A stretch of 64,000 bases of DNA from Climacium dendroides (Eukaryota; Streptophyta; Bryopsida; Hypnales; Climaciaceae). Where the stretch lies: NCBI GenBank assembly GCA_950106755.1, contig OX467084.1, positions 28,833,213 to 28,897,212 of the forward strand, read 5' to 3'. The first letter of the stretch is position 1, and every line of letters starts with the position of its first letter. A program made the translations under genes and the position numbers. The notes below the pieces were generated by a model, which was not told the DNA's origin, did no database searches, and worked only from the letters and a program-made list of their open reading frames with translations. Below, piece after piece: positions 10,901 to 21,639 of the stretch.

Positions 10901-12478
10901 TAAACGTCTCTATTGCTGATATTATGGATAACATGGAGTCTAAGGGACCTACATGCTATAGTGAAGTTGCGACCTTTCTAAACAAGGTAAGCATTGTTTT
11001 TTTCCTAAAACTTTGAATCTTTTGGGGGGGGATTTTTAAAATTTTCAATTGCTATATGAAATATTGATTATTTCAATTAATTTGTTTTTGCAGTTCACAT
11101 CAAGGAAGCCCCGTATGTATGGAGGTAAAGTGAGCCGAGCACCCTTAGTGGACCTCATCTTTTTTGACTGCCAAGAGAATTTACCTGTTCTAGAGGTATC
11201 TGCTCCAGAGAAAGCAATACCTTCATGGAATTCAGACCCAGAGTATGAGGCCATTCAATCGGCCTTCCTCTTTGCAGATATGCACTTACAAGACCATGGT
11301 TGCATGATAGTATTTCAGTCATGGTGTGCCGATTCAAAGGGCATTATTGCAGGATTGTGCGAGTCTTATCTTTCATTGGTGAAGAAGAAGGAATGGTTGG
11401 GCATCAATCGTATGCACTTAACCTCAGCTGTGGATGACTCCGAAACGGTTAGTGTTTTCAAATGTTTTCATGATTTTAATGGAAATTGGCATTCTGAAAT
11501 TGTTGTATTCAATTCTAATATATATTTTTTTTATGACTCCAGACTTTGAAGTTTGGAATCACTCTTCTGGTGAAGGACCTTGGTGATAAAGAGAAGTCGA
11601 AGTTCTTTTTGAAGCGGTCACAAGCAATGCAGAAGGCGAAAGTAGACCTCCGCAAGGATGACACATTAATTAACTACACAACTGAAGATACCATGTTGAT
11701 CAATCCAGAAACCAAAATTCCATGGCGAGGCCCTTGCGAAAAAGATAGTAGGCTCTTCCAATTCCTTATAGAAGGGACAACTGAAGAAGGAGACTTGGTT
11801 TTGGACTGCACAGCATCTACTGGTTAGTTTTCATTTCAATAATTGATTTTTTATATATCTATTGTCATAGTGATTCATTCATATCATGAATTGCATTTTG
11901 TAAATTGTAGGTGCATCGATTACAGCATGTCGCGGTACGGGACGACATATAGTGGCTTTGGAGGAGGACAATAATGTCTTCAATGGTGTCCTTAGACCCA
12001 TGAAGAAAACCACTAAAGTAGATGTGATAATAACTGAAATGCAACCACCACCACCAATTACATCTTCACAAGATCCAGACGCCATGACTATAGTGCCTCG
12101 AAAATTTCCTCGCCGAACTAAACCTAGTAAGTAAGTTTTTCATATTTTCGGAGTCTCCCTTTACATACTACTTCTTCTATTTTGTAATTCTAATATTCTA
12201 TCTGTTCTTTTTGCAGGTGTCAAAAACTGATGTCCGCTAATGCATTGAGGAAGAGACGCAAACTTGTTCTAAGTCCGGAAAAGTCTTTTGATCTCCCAAT
12301 TTATGCAGAGCAATTAGCATCAGCGTTTGCAAACTTTGGTAGCTTAGAACCAAAACGTATAAAAGATACATATGCTCTTAATGTTTTGCAATTCATAGAT
12401 GGATCAACATCAGAGGGAAAAGAGACTTCAGAGTCTGAGAGTAGCTTGGCATCTGCAACTGAGTCCACTGCAACTTAG
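7908..12478 (+). CDS. ParB-like / degenerate N4-N6 DNA methyltransferase fusion (element A copy; one premature stop)
   Basis: The exons are 7908-8566, 8686-8878, 9000-9194, 9286-9501, 9618-9853, 10269-10986, 11094-11447, 11543-11822, 11911-12130 and 12217-12478, giving 1,110 residues. A ParB/sulfiredoxin-like domain covers about residues 75-240, with FFICDGNHRRLAW (DGNHR at 171-175) followed by the typical beta strand and helix. A helical middle and a Lys/Glu coiled coil (about 593-655) follow. The C terminus has a beta-class methyltransferase order: motif IV at DLIFFDCQENL (764-767 DCQE where DPPY is expected), then motif I at LVLDCTASTG (945-951) and HIVALEED. The last exon ends in a basic patch (RKRRK). 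Exon 3 of this list (9000-9194) contains TAA at 9012-9014 where the other copy has CAA, so this copy is truncated as it stands. Bacterial and phage methylases with N-terminal ParB domains are the nearest known architecture. Catalysis is unlikely given the lost DPPY. Confidence 0.75.
9980..10075. repeat. foldback insertion in an intron of the ParB-methyltransferase gene
   Basis: The intron 9,854-10,268 is 415 bp, while the same intron in element B is 148 bp. The extra DNA includes GGTACGATGAAAAC...GTCGTAAACCTTCATTGTACC, whose halves can pair. It looks like a small foldback transposon that entered after the two elements separated. Confidence 0.5.
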
Positions 12479-12714
12479 ATTCATGAGATTGACATATCTC
12501 ATGAGTCAAATAGTTACGTATTCATTTTCAATATGATTTGATTTCATTTTGTGTTTTATGGCTACATCTTTAGTATGATTTATTTCCCTTCACAATTTTG
12601 CATTCTATATTTTCTATAAAAATTAATCACAATTGATTGTTGCAATTTTTTATTTCATTTAAGTTTGTAAGTAAGTTAAATTTTTTAATAATGAACTCAT
12701 ATTTAAAAAAAAAA

Positions 12715-12821
12715 GACACCTACATCCACGGTCATAGGTCCCTCACATTTTTTTAATAAAAAAAATTTCCCGCTCACAGGCTCATGGACTCACGCTCACA
12801 AGCTCGCCTGCTAGCAACCCT
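12715..12821. repeat. right terminal inverted repeat of element A
   Basis: Read inward from 12,821 this begins AGGGTTGCTAGCAGGCGAGC, then repeats of TGAGC at about 8-bp spacing, and further in CCTATGACCGTGGATGTA. It is nearly identical to the right end of element B (37,299-37,410) and matches its left end in inverted orientation. Confidence 0.8.
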
Positions 12822-13270
12822 GAAAATGTATATCCAAGTAAATCCTAAGAAATTAGGTCAATCCGTTTAGATTACTCAAGAGGTTTGTTTGTCTTTGTCC
12901 AATGGACATGTTTATGATCCTAAAGTTGTCCAATGTAACAATCCTGAGAATACAATCTCCATGTTATAGAAAAAAAATGGAACTAGGCTTTTAATTTGCA
13001 ACAACTAGGTGAAAAGAAAAACCCACTTAAAAGTAGAAAACCATTGTAAACTACCATTTACATTCACTAGTCTTTTGAGTCAACTTGAGTGAAGTTTGTA
13101 GTCTTTTAGTTTAGTCTTAGTGGACATGCTTTCTATTAGTAGTATCTATGACAATAAATATGCAAATCAAATTTTGTATACTATCTTTGTTCCTCTAAAA
13201 ACTTCCAAATTAGGCTTAATTTGTGTCTTGCTAAAAAGCTCCATTTACTAATTTCGACCATTGAATTAGC
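12822..13270. other. AT-rich spacer between element A and the next element
   Basis: I see no gene or clear repeat here. It is the host or older DNA into which element A inserted on its right side. Confidence 0.5.
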
Positions 13271-16200
13271 TGTCGCAACACAGGGTAAGTGAAATTCCCT
13301 ATTATGCTCACAAAAACCTCTTTAAAGCATAATAAAGTGACTCTAAAGATCGAACCCAAGAGACTCTGTGAAGTGTTTCGTGTTACTAGATGATTTGAGG
13401 AAAGTTTCCCAATTCCATTATTCTTCTTTATACCTCTCTCACCCTTTTTCCCAAATACCGGATGATTTCCTGATCTTCCTATAAACAGATCCGGTCTAGA
13501 CTAACACTGACTCGAATCAAACTCAATCGACAACCTACAAGAATCAAACCGGAACTCATACTTCCGACCGGATCTCGTACTACTTTAACCGAGGACTTCC
13601 TTTCCTCAGCTTCTGTTCCGGTTTTGTTTAGCCTCTGTTGGCACTTCAGAGGGATTTGCCGCTTATTTTCAGAGAGGTAGGCACTCCTCTCTTTCCGGTC
13701 TTTATAGTGATGGAAAATTTACTAAGCTAATCTATCCTCCTATTCTAACAGGATCCGGTTTGATCTTTCACAGCAAACTAGAAGTAATCCCAGCCTGTAG
13801 GTCACACAAAGATCCCCCGTACAACCCTCACTTACTACAACGACCTTACTACCTTTTGTAATCCGTGCGAAACTAAGGTGGCTACAAGTGCGTATGTCCG
13901 TACCAGTACAATCTAGCGTTCTTCCGTTTACTTCTACAGATGGTGAAACCTCTCAAGTGTTCAGAGGCTAATCCAGACATTCCATCTGGTAGCTCTAGTA
14001 CAATTTGAGAATCCTTTCTCTTACTGTCTAACCTAGTACTAGTTATCTTACCCAGAATCATAAACTCTAAACCTAATAAGGTGTCTTGACTCACTCCCAA
14101 CACTTACAACCTGTTTACATACACCTGTAATCACAAGAAGACAACAAGGGGAGAAGGTCCTCTCACACTCTGCTCATCTATACTCAATCTTTCCCTCCCT
14201 TATCCGACCAATCTTTGGGAAGACAAGGAAAACAATAGACAATACACAAGAGACAACATATGCAAGAAGGAAAAACTCCTAGTCTCAGTCTTGAGACTTG
14301 AATTATATACAGAATTTTACAGAAAGGTCTCCCCGGAAATCCGGCACTGATCCGGCCGAGATTTTCGAATCTGAACTTTTCCTAACTTTCCGGAATGAGG
14401 TCCAGTCTAACAAAATTTCCTACTCTCTAATTTCTAACTACCTATCTCTCCTGTGGGGGTCCACCACTATCTGGAGTAGCTATGGGGGAGAGCTCACTCA
14501 AATTTCTACTTTTATCTCCCCCTTCCGGAACTCATTCCGGTTCTACAAGAGAAGTTACTGCTGTCCTTGTCCGTAGGGCTTCTGAAGTGGAAGTCCTTCC
14601 GGCCTCCTTCTCCTTCGACATTGGAGTTTCGAACTTCCCCTCCAATATCTCTACCTCATCGAACTCATCCGGGATCGAAATCCCAGATAAAGAGACTAAC
14701 CCACTCTAGAATTTCCGGACAGTATCCTCCAATCCCTTTGCATCCTTTTGGAATTCCTTCATTGCCTCTTCTAATTCCCTGGCAAAGTCAGCCAAGATGC
14801 AAGCGATGCGGGTACCCGAAGGTTTCGGATCCTTATGTATCCCCTCATCAAACAATTTGGCCTTTGCCATTACCTCACCGGATGCCCCTACTACTGTCGT
14901 CATCTGGTTGATTGCAGTCTTGGTCTCTTCCTACAGGGACATTGCGGCCTTCACTTGGTCGTGACTAGCATCCAAGTCCTTCCGGTAGCTTTGGATCTCT
15001 CCTCGCAACCGGACCACCTGCTCGTCTGTCTCCCGTTGGTTGATATTCTGCTTCAGCAACCTATCCTCCAACTCCTTCACTTCATCTGGATTGCTAATGC
15101 AGTTCGCCACGGCTTCCGTCAAGGAACTGGTTGGAGCGCTTCCTACCAAATCCGCCACCTCACGAAGCGTCGTGGTCTTCACTTTCCAATCTGCTCTCAC
15201 TGCATTGAGAATCGAGATTAGGTCGTTGTATGGACCCATCAGGTCCAACAACTGGGACGATGGAACGGGTCTTGACTTGACCACTTCCATCGGTTCCTGC
15301 TTCTTTGGAATGACCGGCTCTACTAGTTCCGGTCCCTTATCCTTTCGAAGCCCTGAAGAAGACCCCCTTAGACTGGGCGTCCTCTTCATCCTTCGGTTGA
15401 GAGGGATGTCATCTTCCTCCTCTTCTTCTTTTGTCCAATTCCTCTTCTTAGGGTTCTCACCCTTCTCCTCCGGTTCCGAGCTATCCGGTTCTGTCTCGAA
15501 TTCTTCATCCGATCCACCGTATGTCCGGAGAGCCATTTGCGCCCTCCACTCCTTGTTCTTCTCCAACGTCAAGAGACTCTGATTCTTGTATAGGTGGAAA
15601 AGGTAGGGGCCTACCGGGGTAGCCCTACTCTTTCCCACATTTGAGACTAAGACATTCACCATCGTTTGAATGAATGCCGCCCAATCCATCCGCTTCTCTC
15701 CGCTCAGGGCTCCAAAGATCACGTTTCCAAGCGTGGAAGTCACCCGGGTGGGTTTTTCCAGATGTAGGATCGGGACCAGGAACTCTAGTAGTCGTCTGTG
15801 CCGCGCATTGACGCAGTTCTCGATTGCGTACCCGTCTTTGGGGTTAGTTGCTCCCCGGAACTTCCCTCGCACGAAGTCTCCCTTCCGGCTGGCCTGTTCC
15901 GCGCCGCCTTCCTCCAAATCGTAAACTTTCCTCCAGATCTCCCTGGTCCATATGGGCGGAGCCGGTCGAATAGTGTTGTCAAATTGGTTAGGGGCTCCTT
16001 CGATGAGCTCCCTCACTATTGCCTCGTTCCGAAACCCCTAGGGTTTTCCCAGGAATCCTGCGCACCCCATGGCGGAGAGGTCCTCCATCAATTCGACTCT
16101 CTCCTGCTCACTACTGGGCTCTAAAGGAGCCACTTTCCTCACTCTAATTTCTATCCTCTAAGCGCTCGCCGGTACCTGATTTCTTACGCGCTTTAACTGC

Positions 16201-16800
16201 GGCATTTGTCTCTCTTTTAGATCGCAACCTCCCTTCTCTCCTAGCCGCACGTCACGTTTCCTCACACACACTCCTCGGTCTCAACCGAATCGCTCAATGC
16301 ACAAGTCCCGCGGTGCTCCCTTTCTCTCTCTCTCTCAATTTCCGCCTCGCTCACGCACTCAATTCTTCTCTAATCCCTGCGCCCGTATAAAAAAAAACGC
16401 GCTCACTCACAACTCTCAGACTTTGCACAATTCACACCCAAACACACTCAAATTGCAGACACAAACTCAAAACACTGAGAGCGCGCCAAGTATGTTGGTG
16501 CTCTCAGGTGCAAATGACAGCCAAACCCTAAAACAGTCTCTTTTATACCCCGAAAACCTAATCATTACTTTTTTCCGATTTTCCGGATGCGAATCCTGGA
16601 TCTGTTTCTCCGGTTATGGGACTAGACCGGATTTGTTTCCGATATCTGTTCCGCTCCATAATCCGGTTCATTCAGGGCTTATGTTTCTAGTTGTGACAAC
16701 TCATATTTTTTATTTTTCTTTGTTTACCTTTTTGAGTGGAACAGAAATTAGAAATAGGTATCCGGATTCATCTAAAGGGAGAAAGATAAATCAAAAATAG
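13271..16800 (-). mobile_element. CCGG-rich gag-like element, copy 2
   Basis: This copy is oriented leftward and complete enough to compare with copy 3. It has a TATA-like TATAAAA at 16,541-16,547 (minus strand), a gag-like pseudogene (16,205-14,532), and a conserved non-coding 3' region. The 3' region contains CACTTGTAGCCACC, GTCGTTGTAGTA and TCTTTGTGTGACCT, and the CCTCTG/CAGAGG hairpin near 13,638. Its 3' end, ...CATAATAGGGAA...TGTGTTGCGACA, at about 13,271, matches the end of copy 3. No reverse transcriptase, integrase or long terminal repeat was recognised by eye, so the class is left open. The right boundary is approximate. Confidence 0.65.
14532..16205 (-). pseudogene. gag-like coiled-coil protein (copy 2), interrupted by four TAG codons
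   Basis: One reading frame of 558 codons runs from ATG 16,205 (MPQLKRVRNQ) to TGA at 14,532. It is interrupted only by TAG at 16,158, 16,038, 14,931 and 14,706. The longest open part (16,037-14,931) contains NQFDNTIRPAPPIWTREIW, NPKDGYAIENCVNARHRRLL and VGKSRATPVGPYLFHLY, then a Glu/Lys-rich linker and a coiled coil. The central region resembles the putative plant transposon protein domain seen in gag positions of aberrant plant retroelements. That is a resemblance by pattern, not a demonstrated family. It aligns along its length with the copy at 17,296-18,904. It acts presumably as a structural nucleic-acid-binding protein of the element. Confidence 0.6.
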
Positions 16801-16972
16801 TCACAAGAAGACCTTACGGAACTAATCTAGTCTTAGGTAGAAGCGGATCGGATTAAATTTCCAATCGGATTAGATTTCCAACCGGATTCTCCTTGACCGG
16901 ATTGGAGAGAACCGGATGTCAAGAACCGGACCGGATATCCGACCGGTCATAAAGACAGTCCAAGGCGTCAGG

Positions 16973-16983
16973 ACTATATAAAG
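16973..16983 (+). promoter_or_regulatory. TATA box of CCGG-rich element copy 3
   Basis: The sequence ACTATATAAAG lies about 310 bp before the gag-like ATG at 17,296. Copy 2 has TATAAAA in the equivalent upstream region. A preceding cluster of CCGGAT words may be upstream regulatory sequence. Confidence 0.5.
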
Positions 16984-17295
16984 CCTGACCCTGCCCATTT
17001 TCAGGTCTCTGGTTTTTCACGTGTTGTCGTTTCCTGTCTTAGCGATTGACGTTTTCCTGTTTACCGCGGCAAGGAGGGAAAGTACAAGAGGGCCCGGTAG
17101 TGAGTGAGGGGTGTGAGACGGAGAGATCGCCTCCGGGCACGAGTGGGTGAGATATTGAGTGCGAGCGGATACGGAACCGTGAGAGATTGAGAGTGTGAGC
17201 ACGCCAGGAGGTTGGTTTGCAGGTGGAGTGGAATATCAGAGTGTGAGCACTCTCTTGTAGGACCGTAGAGAGCGAAACCGGGTAGAGCTACCTTC

Positions 17296-18904
17296 ATGCC
17301 GCGGTTGAACCGGAAGAGACCAGGCTCTAGCACCCCGCCTCCGAGTGAAGTAAAGTTGAGAAAAGTGGTTGCCGACCAAGGAACCGGAACAGAGAGAGCT
17401 CAGGGAGGATTTATCGTCGATGGATTGTTAGGGATTAGCTTTGAAACCTTAGGGTTTCAAAGACGAGAAGATGGTTAAAGAAATTCTGAGTGGCGTATCG
17501 AATCAATTCGATAACACCCTGAGAGGGAATCCGGTCCAATGGACCGAGGCTTTGTGGCGGGACATATACGAATTTCGGACGGGAGGACTCGGGCTTGCCA
17601 ACCGGAAGGACGATTTTGTCTAGGGCAAGTTCGGAAGTGTTGTAAATCCGAAGGATGGCTACGCGGTAGAGGACTACCTCGATGACCGGGAGCGTCGCCT
17701 GCTCCAGTTCCTGTTTCCGGTTTTGCATCCGGAAAAGCCCACCAGGGTGACCATCACCCTGGCTAACACGATCTTCGGAGCGCTGAGCGGAACCTAGAAA
17801 GTAGACTGGGGCCGGATTTTCTTTGATCTGGTGTCCCAGCTTACTACACGAGTGGGGAGAAGTAGGGCTACCCCACTGTGCCCTTATGTGTACCACCTCT
17901 ACCAGCAACAGGAACTGTTGACGGAAGTGGAGCTGAAGGTGTGGAAGGCCCAGGAGCAGACTATGAAGTACGGTGAATCCGAGTCCGACCAAAAAGCAGA
18001 TTCCGGAAACGAAACCGAGGAGGAGGAAGAAGAAGAAGAGGAAGAGGAGGAACCGTATGTTCCCTCCAAAAGGCAGAAGACCACGCCGATCCGGAATCGA
18101 AGGACGTCTCCGGTTCAACCCCATCCGCGCAAAGAGGAGACTCCAGCCGGACCGGATGTGGCATCCGGATCGGGAACCGGAGATCCGTTCGACGAGTTGG
18201 TTGGGATACTCTGCGGAATCCGGGCGGATTGGGAAGTTAAGAAGCGGACGCTCGGGGAGATCGCGCAATTAATTGGAGCGGAACCGGACAGTCAGTTGCC
18301 GCAGCGGGTAGCTGAGAGTATCATCAATCCAGATGAGCTCCGGAAGATGAAGGAGGAAAGCAAGTGGCAGCACGATGAGGTGGACACCCTCAAGGCCGAA
18401 CTTTTTGCCTTGCTCGAGAACGCCACCGCGACAAAGGAGATGGCGGAGGAAATGAAGAGGCTAGCCGCAGAGGTGAAGGACGTGCTCGGAGGACTCGGAG
18501 CTGCGGTCACCAAGGCGCGCCTGTTCGAAGAGGAGGTGCACAAGGACAAGAAGATATCCGGAACTAGGGTGGTGCACATCCTCACCGATTTTGAGGAGCA
18601 GATGGAGAAGCTCCTATCCAAGGCACGGGAGTCAGCGGACCGAATCGTCGAGAGCAGCCAGAAGTTGACAGAGGTTCTGATCCGGCTCTCTGAAATTTCT
18701 CTTCCGGACTTGTTTCCGGAAGACGTAGCTCACGAACCGGGAAAGGACAAAACGCCCCAGTCCAGTAGGGCACAGAAGAAGACGCCCTCGACCGGACCGC
18801 AGCCGATCAATTTAGACTCCCCGGAAACTGAGGAAGATCACCCGGTTCTACCTACGGATGGGGAACGGAACCGGAATCTAAGTGAGGTGTTTGAACAGTT
18901 GTAG
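17296..18904 (+). pseudogene. gag-like coiled-coil protein (copy 3), four TAG codons and a frame change
   Basis: The N terminus (MPRLNRKRPGSS, ATG 17,296) is homologous to the start of copy 2. Near 17,390-17,400 the frame changes by one base. From there to TAG 18,902-18,904 one frame encodes the rest and is interrupted by TAG at 17,429, 17,450, 17,621 and 17,795 and by no other stop. Recognisable blocks are NQFDNT, NPKDGYAVEDYL, RRLLQFLFPVLHPEKPTRVT, VGRSRATPLCPYVYHLY, a poly-Glu run (18,015-18,050), and a long heptad-rich coiled coil ending near residue VHILTDFEEQMEKLL. The part from 17,831 to the end is open. It was probably a structural protein of the element and is decayed or recoded. Confidence 0.6.
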
Positions 18905-19724
18905 AGGCCTGACGAGAGCCCTACCATTGGATCCCGAGTGTATGAAACGGAACAAGAAGGGTTGTAAAAATAGGAATTATAGAATAGGAACCGGAATAGA
19001 ATCCGGTTAGGATTTATAGGTAGAACCGGATTGTCAGCGCCTGTAGGGGCGGAAATCATGTATTCACTTTTTGCTTTTTTGCTTTTTGTATATAAAATAG
19101 TCTTTGAGCTGGAGACTGAGAGAGTTCTTTTGGCATTTCCTTGTGTACTTTCCATTGACTTGATTTTGTGTAATCTTCCCGAGTGTTGGCAGGAGTGCAC
19201 AGAGTTGGAGTAAGAAGGTAGGTACGGAGGTGTTGGTAGAGTTCTCCCTTTGATACGTGTTTCCGGTTCTAAGTACATGTGAGTAGGTTATGAAGAGTTA
19301 GGAGTGGATTCCAGTGCCTCAGTAGCTGCAGAAGTTTAGTATTCCGGGTAAGAAATCCATTGATTAGGCTAGGCGGATAGGGAGGGATTCCTTAGCTGCG
19401 CTAGAACTCCTGGGTGGGAAATCCGGTCGAGTATCCTGACTCCTGTGAGGTCTTGCCACCGTTGTGGGTGAACGGAAGAACTTTTGTAGGTGTTGGAACG
19501 GACAGGTGCACTTGTAGCCACCTAAATTAGTACGGAACGGATCAGCGTCAAGGTCGTTGTAGTATGAGAGGATCGTACGGGGGGTCTTTGTGTGACCTGT
19601 GATCCGGATTGCTGTGAAGGGCCAAACCGGATCCGTGTTAGTTAGGGGATCAGTGGATAGGAGAGTGGGTCTTCAGCCACTATAAATCACGGAAGGAGTG
19701 GTGGGCCTACCACTTTCAAAAGCA

Positions 19725-19765
19725 AGTGGTGAACCCTCTGATAGTAAAACAGAGGCAAAACTAAA
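19725..19765 (+). repeat. conserved 3'-end hairpin, copy 3
   Basis: CCTCTG and CAGAGG pair around the loop ATAGTAAAA. The sequence after it (GCAAAACTAAACCGG) parallels copies 1 and 2. A CACTATAAA box lies about 50 bp upstream here and in copy 2. Confidence 0.45.
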
Positions 19766-20224
19766 CCGGGTACAGAAGGGTGGACCGGACCGGATCTGCC
19801 CAGGAGTGTACTTAGGACCGAAAGTTACAGAGTCCAGACTTGAGAAGTTAGTCCAGAAGACTGTGGAGCTAGTAAAACCGGAAGAAGGATACAGTCCGGT
19901 CGTAGTTTTCCGGTTGGTTTTGGATGTTCTGGTTTTCAGAGGTAGAACCGGAAAGTAGAATTGAAGGGTTTAATTGGGTTTATCTCCTTGTTAGAATTAG
20001 CTACTTTACAGGATCTCATGGGTTCGATCTTTAGGGTCATTTTGTTATACTCTAGGGTGATTTTTGTGAGTATAATAGGGAAATTGCTTACTCTGTGCTG
20101 CGACACTAGTCTTTCTAACTCTTGGCTTTTCTTTTCCCTTCCGTGCTAATCCGGGTCTACTTAATCCGGATTCCGTGTTACAAAACATGATAGAGAGAAA
20201 AATCAAAAAGTTAGGTTGCGACAT

Positions 20225-21230
20225 TAGCATTAGCCGTATTGAATGTCCTCATGGGGGCAAGTGGAAAGCAATTTTAAAGGGACATTCCTCTCCTAGCAAG
20301 CTTAGTCTTGCCAATATGAGGCACCTTGCACTTGTTGGATCCTAAAATAGTTGTATTGATGATGAATTCAATGACCACTTGGGTGCTATGAAGATTTGTT
20401 TATGAACGGGGGCATGTCTTATTGTGGGTATTGAGGTTGGGAGTAGATATTTTTAGAATTCCATTGTTGCCACAAACCTTTAAATCATTGGGAATGATGA
20501 GTGAACAACATTCACAAACGATGTTCAAACACGATACTTTTTGTATGGATTTTGAGTGCTTGAACAATGTTGCCTAAGTTGGAGATTTTGCATAGATCTA
20601 GGGGATAGGTTACTAGTTCTTGAATGCATGTATTATTGGCACAAAGACTAAAAATATAGTTGATCCATCATAGGGAAGGTTTTTGGAGGCTTTTAGAGGG
20701 ACAAAGGTAGCATCAATTTTTGCTAAGACAGTAAATACAAGATATGGTTTTTAGAATTTGGAGTTTGTTCCAATTAACCTCCAAGACCTACACATTAGAC
20801 AATGAAAGCTTTTCACCATGCAACCTTAATATATTCTAGACATATATAGACATGGGACTTATTGCAAATAATCTTTAAAGTTTTTGGGTGAACTCTTGAG
20901 CTTACATTTTGCTCAAAGTCAAATTATAAAAGTTTTAGACTGAGTTTGCAAGTGCATACAAATTAAAGGAAGTAACATTAAACAAACTTTTAGTAGCACT
21001 ATAGAACAAAAATGAGATAGTTCCATGACTATATTTGTGGAGATTTTTGGACTATGATGAAGTTTGGCTACTCAATTTACATAGCATAACGTGAAGAATT
21101 CCAAATTTTAATAACCATAGTTTTCACCTACAAAAAAGTGGAGAATTTAGATTCTAATTTTTACGGCACAATCAAGTATTTAACTTTAGTCAATGATCCT
21201 AATCTATTAACAAAACTAACAAAAAATATT
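20225..21230. other. AT-rich flank left of element B
   Basis: No gene is seen. It contains scattered short frames only. The last 20 bases lead into the target-site duplication of element B. Confidence 0.5.
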
Positions 21231-21244
21231 GTTGTCTAAAGCAA
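21231..21244. repeat. target-site duplication of element B, left
   Basis: GTTGTCTAAAGCAA is repeated exactly at 37,411-37,424, immediately outside the opposite terminal inverted repeat. One to three of the 14 bases could belong to the element or match by chance, so the true duplication is 11-14 bp. Confidence 0.9.
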
Positions 21245-21445
21245 CGACACTAGCGTGCGAGCCTTGAGCGGCGAGCTTGTGAGCTGCGAGCATAAGCCTT
21301 GCGAGCGTGGAGCCCCAAAAATTATAAAACCCACCTCCCCCCCCCAAAAAAAAAAGTTAAAAATTTTTGTTCTAAAAAAAGACTTGTACTTACTATTTTT
21401 AGTAAAATTTGGGTCCTATGACCAAGCCACCTATGACCGTGAATT
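21245..21445. repeat. left terminal inverted repeat of element B with subterminal CGAGC array
   Basis: The end starts CGACACTAGCGTGCGAGC and continues with GCGAGC, TTGAGC, TTGTGAGC, TGCGAGC and TTGCGAGC at 7-9 bp spacing. Further in is CCTATGACCGTGAAT (about 21,431-21,445), which is inverted with respect to ATCCACGGTCATAGG near 37,312. Such arrays are typical binding sites of a transposase. Confidence 0.75.
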
Positions 21446-21639
21446 TAAAAAAAAAAATTATTTCAATAATTACCATTTGATATGTGAAAATTTTCTTCAA
21501 CATTAGTATACAGTTAGGCATGTACTTCCAACTCTATAATGCAACTATGTATGCAATCACCAATCATTTATAGGAAAAGATATAATTAGTTTAGCAAAGA
21601 ACACTATAAAAAATATTTGATGGACATTACCTAGCCTCC

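Larger units (their letters stand above)
1791..12821. mobile_element. Element A: large MULE with ParB-methyltransferase gene, left end missing
   Basis: This is a relative of the complete element at 21,245-37,410. In order it has a leftward MULE transposase gene (1,923-4,081, first exon only), about 3.1 kb of non-coding DNA with foldback elements, then a rightward small ORF and the ParB-methyltransferase gene. The right terminal inverted repeat ends at 12,821 with the same last 20 bases as element B. The second transposase exon and the left terminus are absent because the CCGG-rich element occupies the place where the transposase intron should continue. The missing part may lie further left, outside the window. 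A target-site duplication therefore cannot be checked. Confidence 0.75.
16801..20105 (+). mobile_element. CCGG-rich gag-like element, copy 3
   Basis: It lies head-to-head with copy 2. A run of CCGGAT/ACCGGA words occupies 16,840-16,950, followed by a TATA box (CTATATAAAG, 16,974-16,983), a leader, the gag-like pseudogene and a 3' region closely matching copies 1 and 2. The hairpin CCTCTG-N9-CAGAGG is at about 19,735-19,755. The 3' end is near 20,105 at CTGTGCTGCGACA, matching copy 2; CCGG-containing DNA continues to about 20,224 (GTTGCGACA), which could be the true end. Neither boundary is confirmed by a target duplication. Confidence 0.65.

Noticed and set aside
14298..15582. Several long plus-strand frames
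   Set aside because: They lie opposite the gag-like reading frame of copy 2 and show no domain; they are shadows.
16801..20224. Long terminal repeats for CCGG-rich copy 3
   Set aside because: I compared the 5' and 3' regions by eye and found shared CCGG words but no convincing long direct repeat. A self-alignment would decide.
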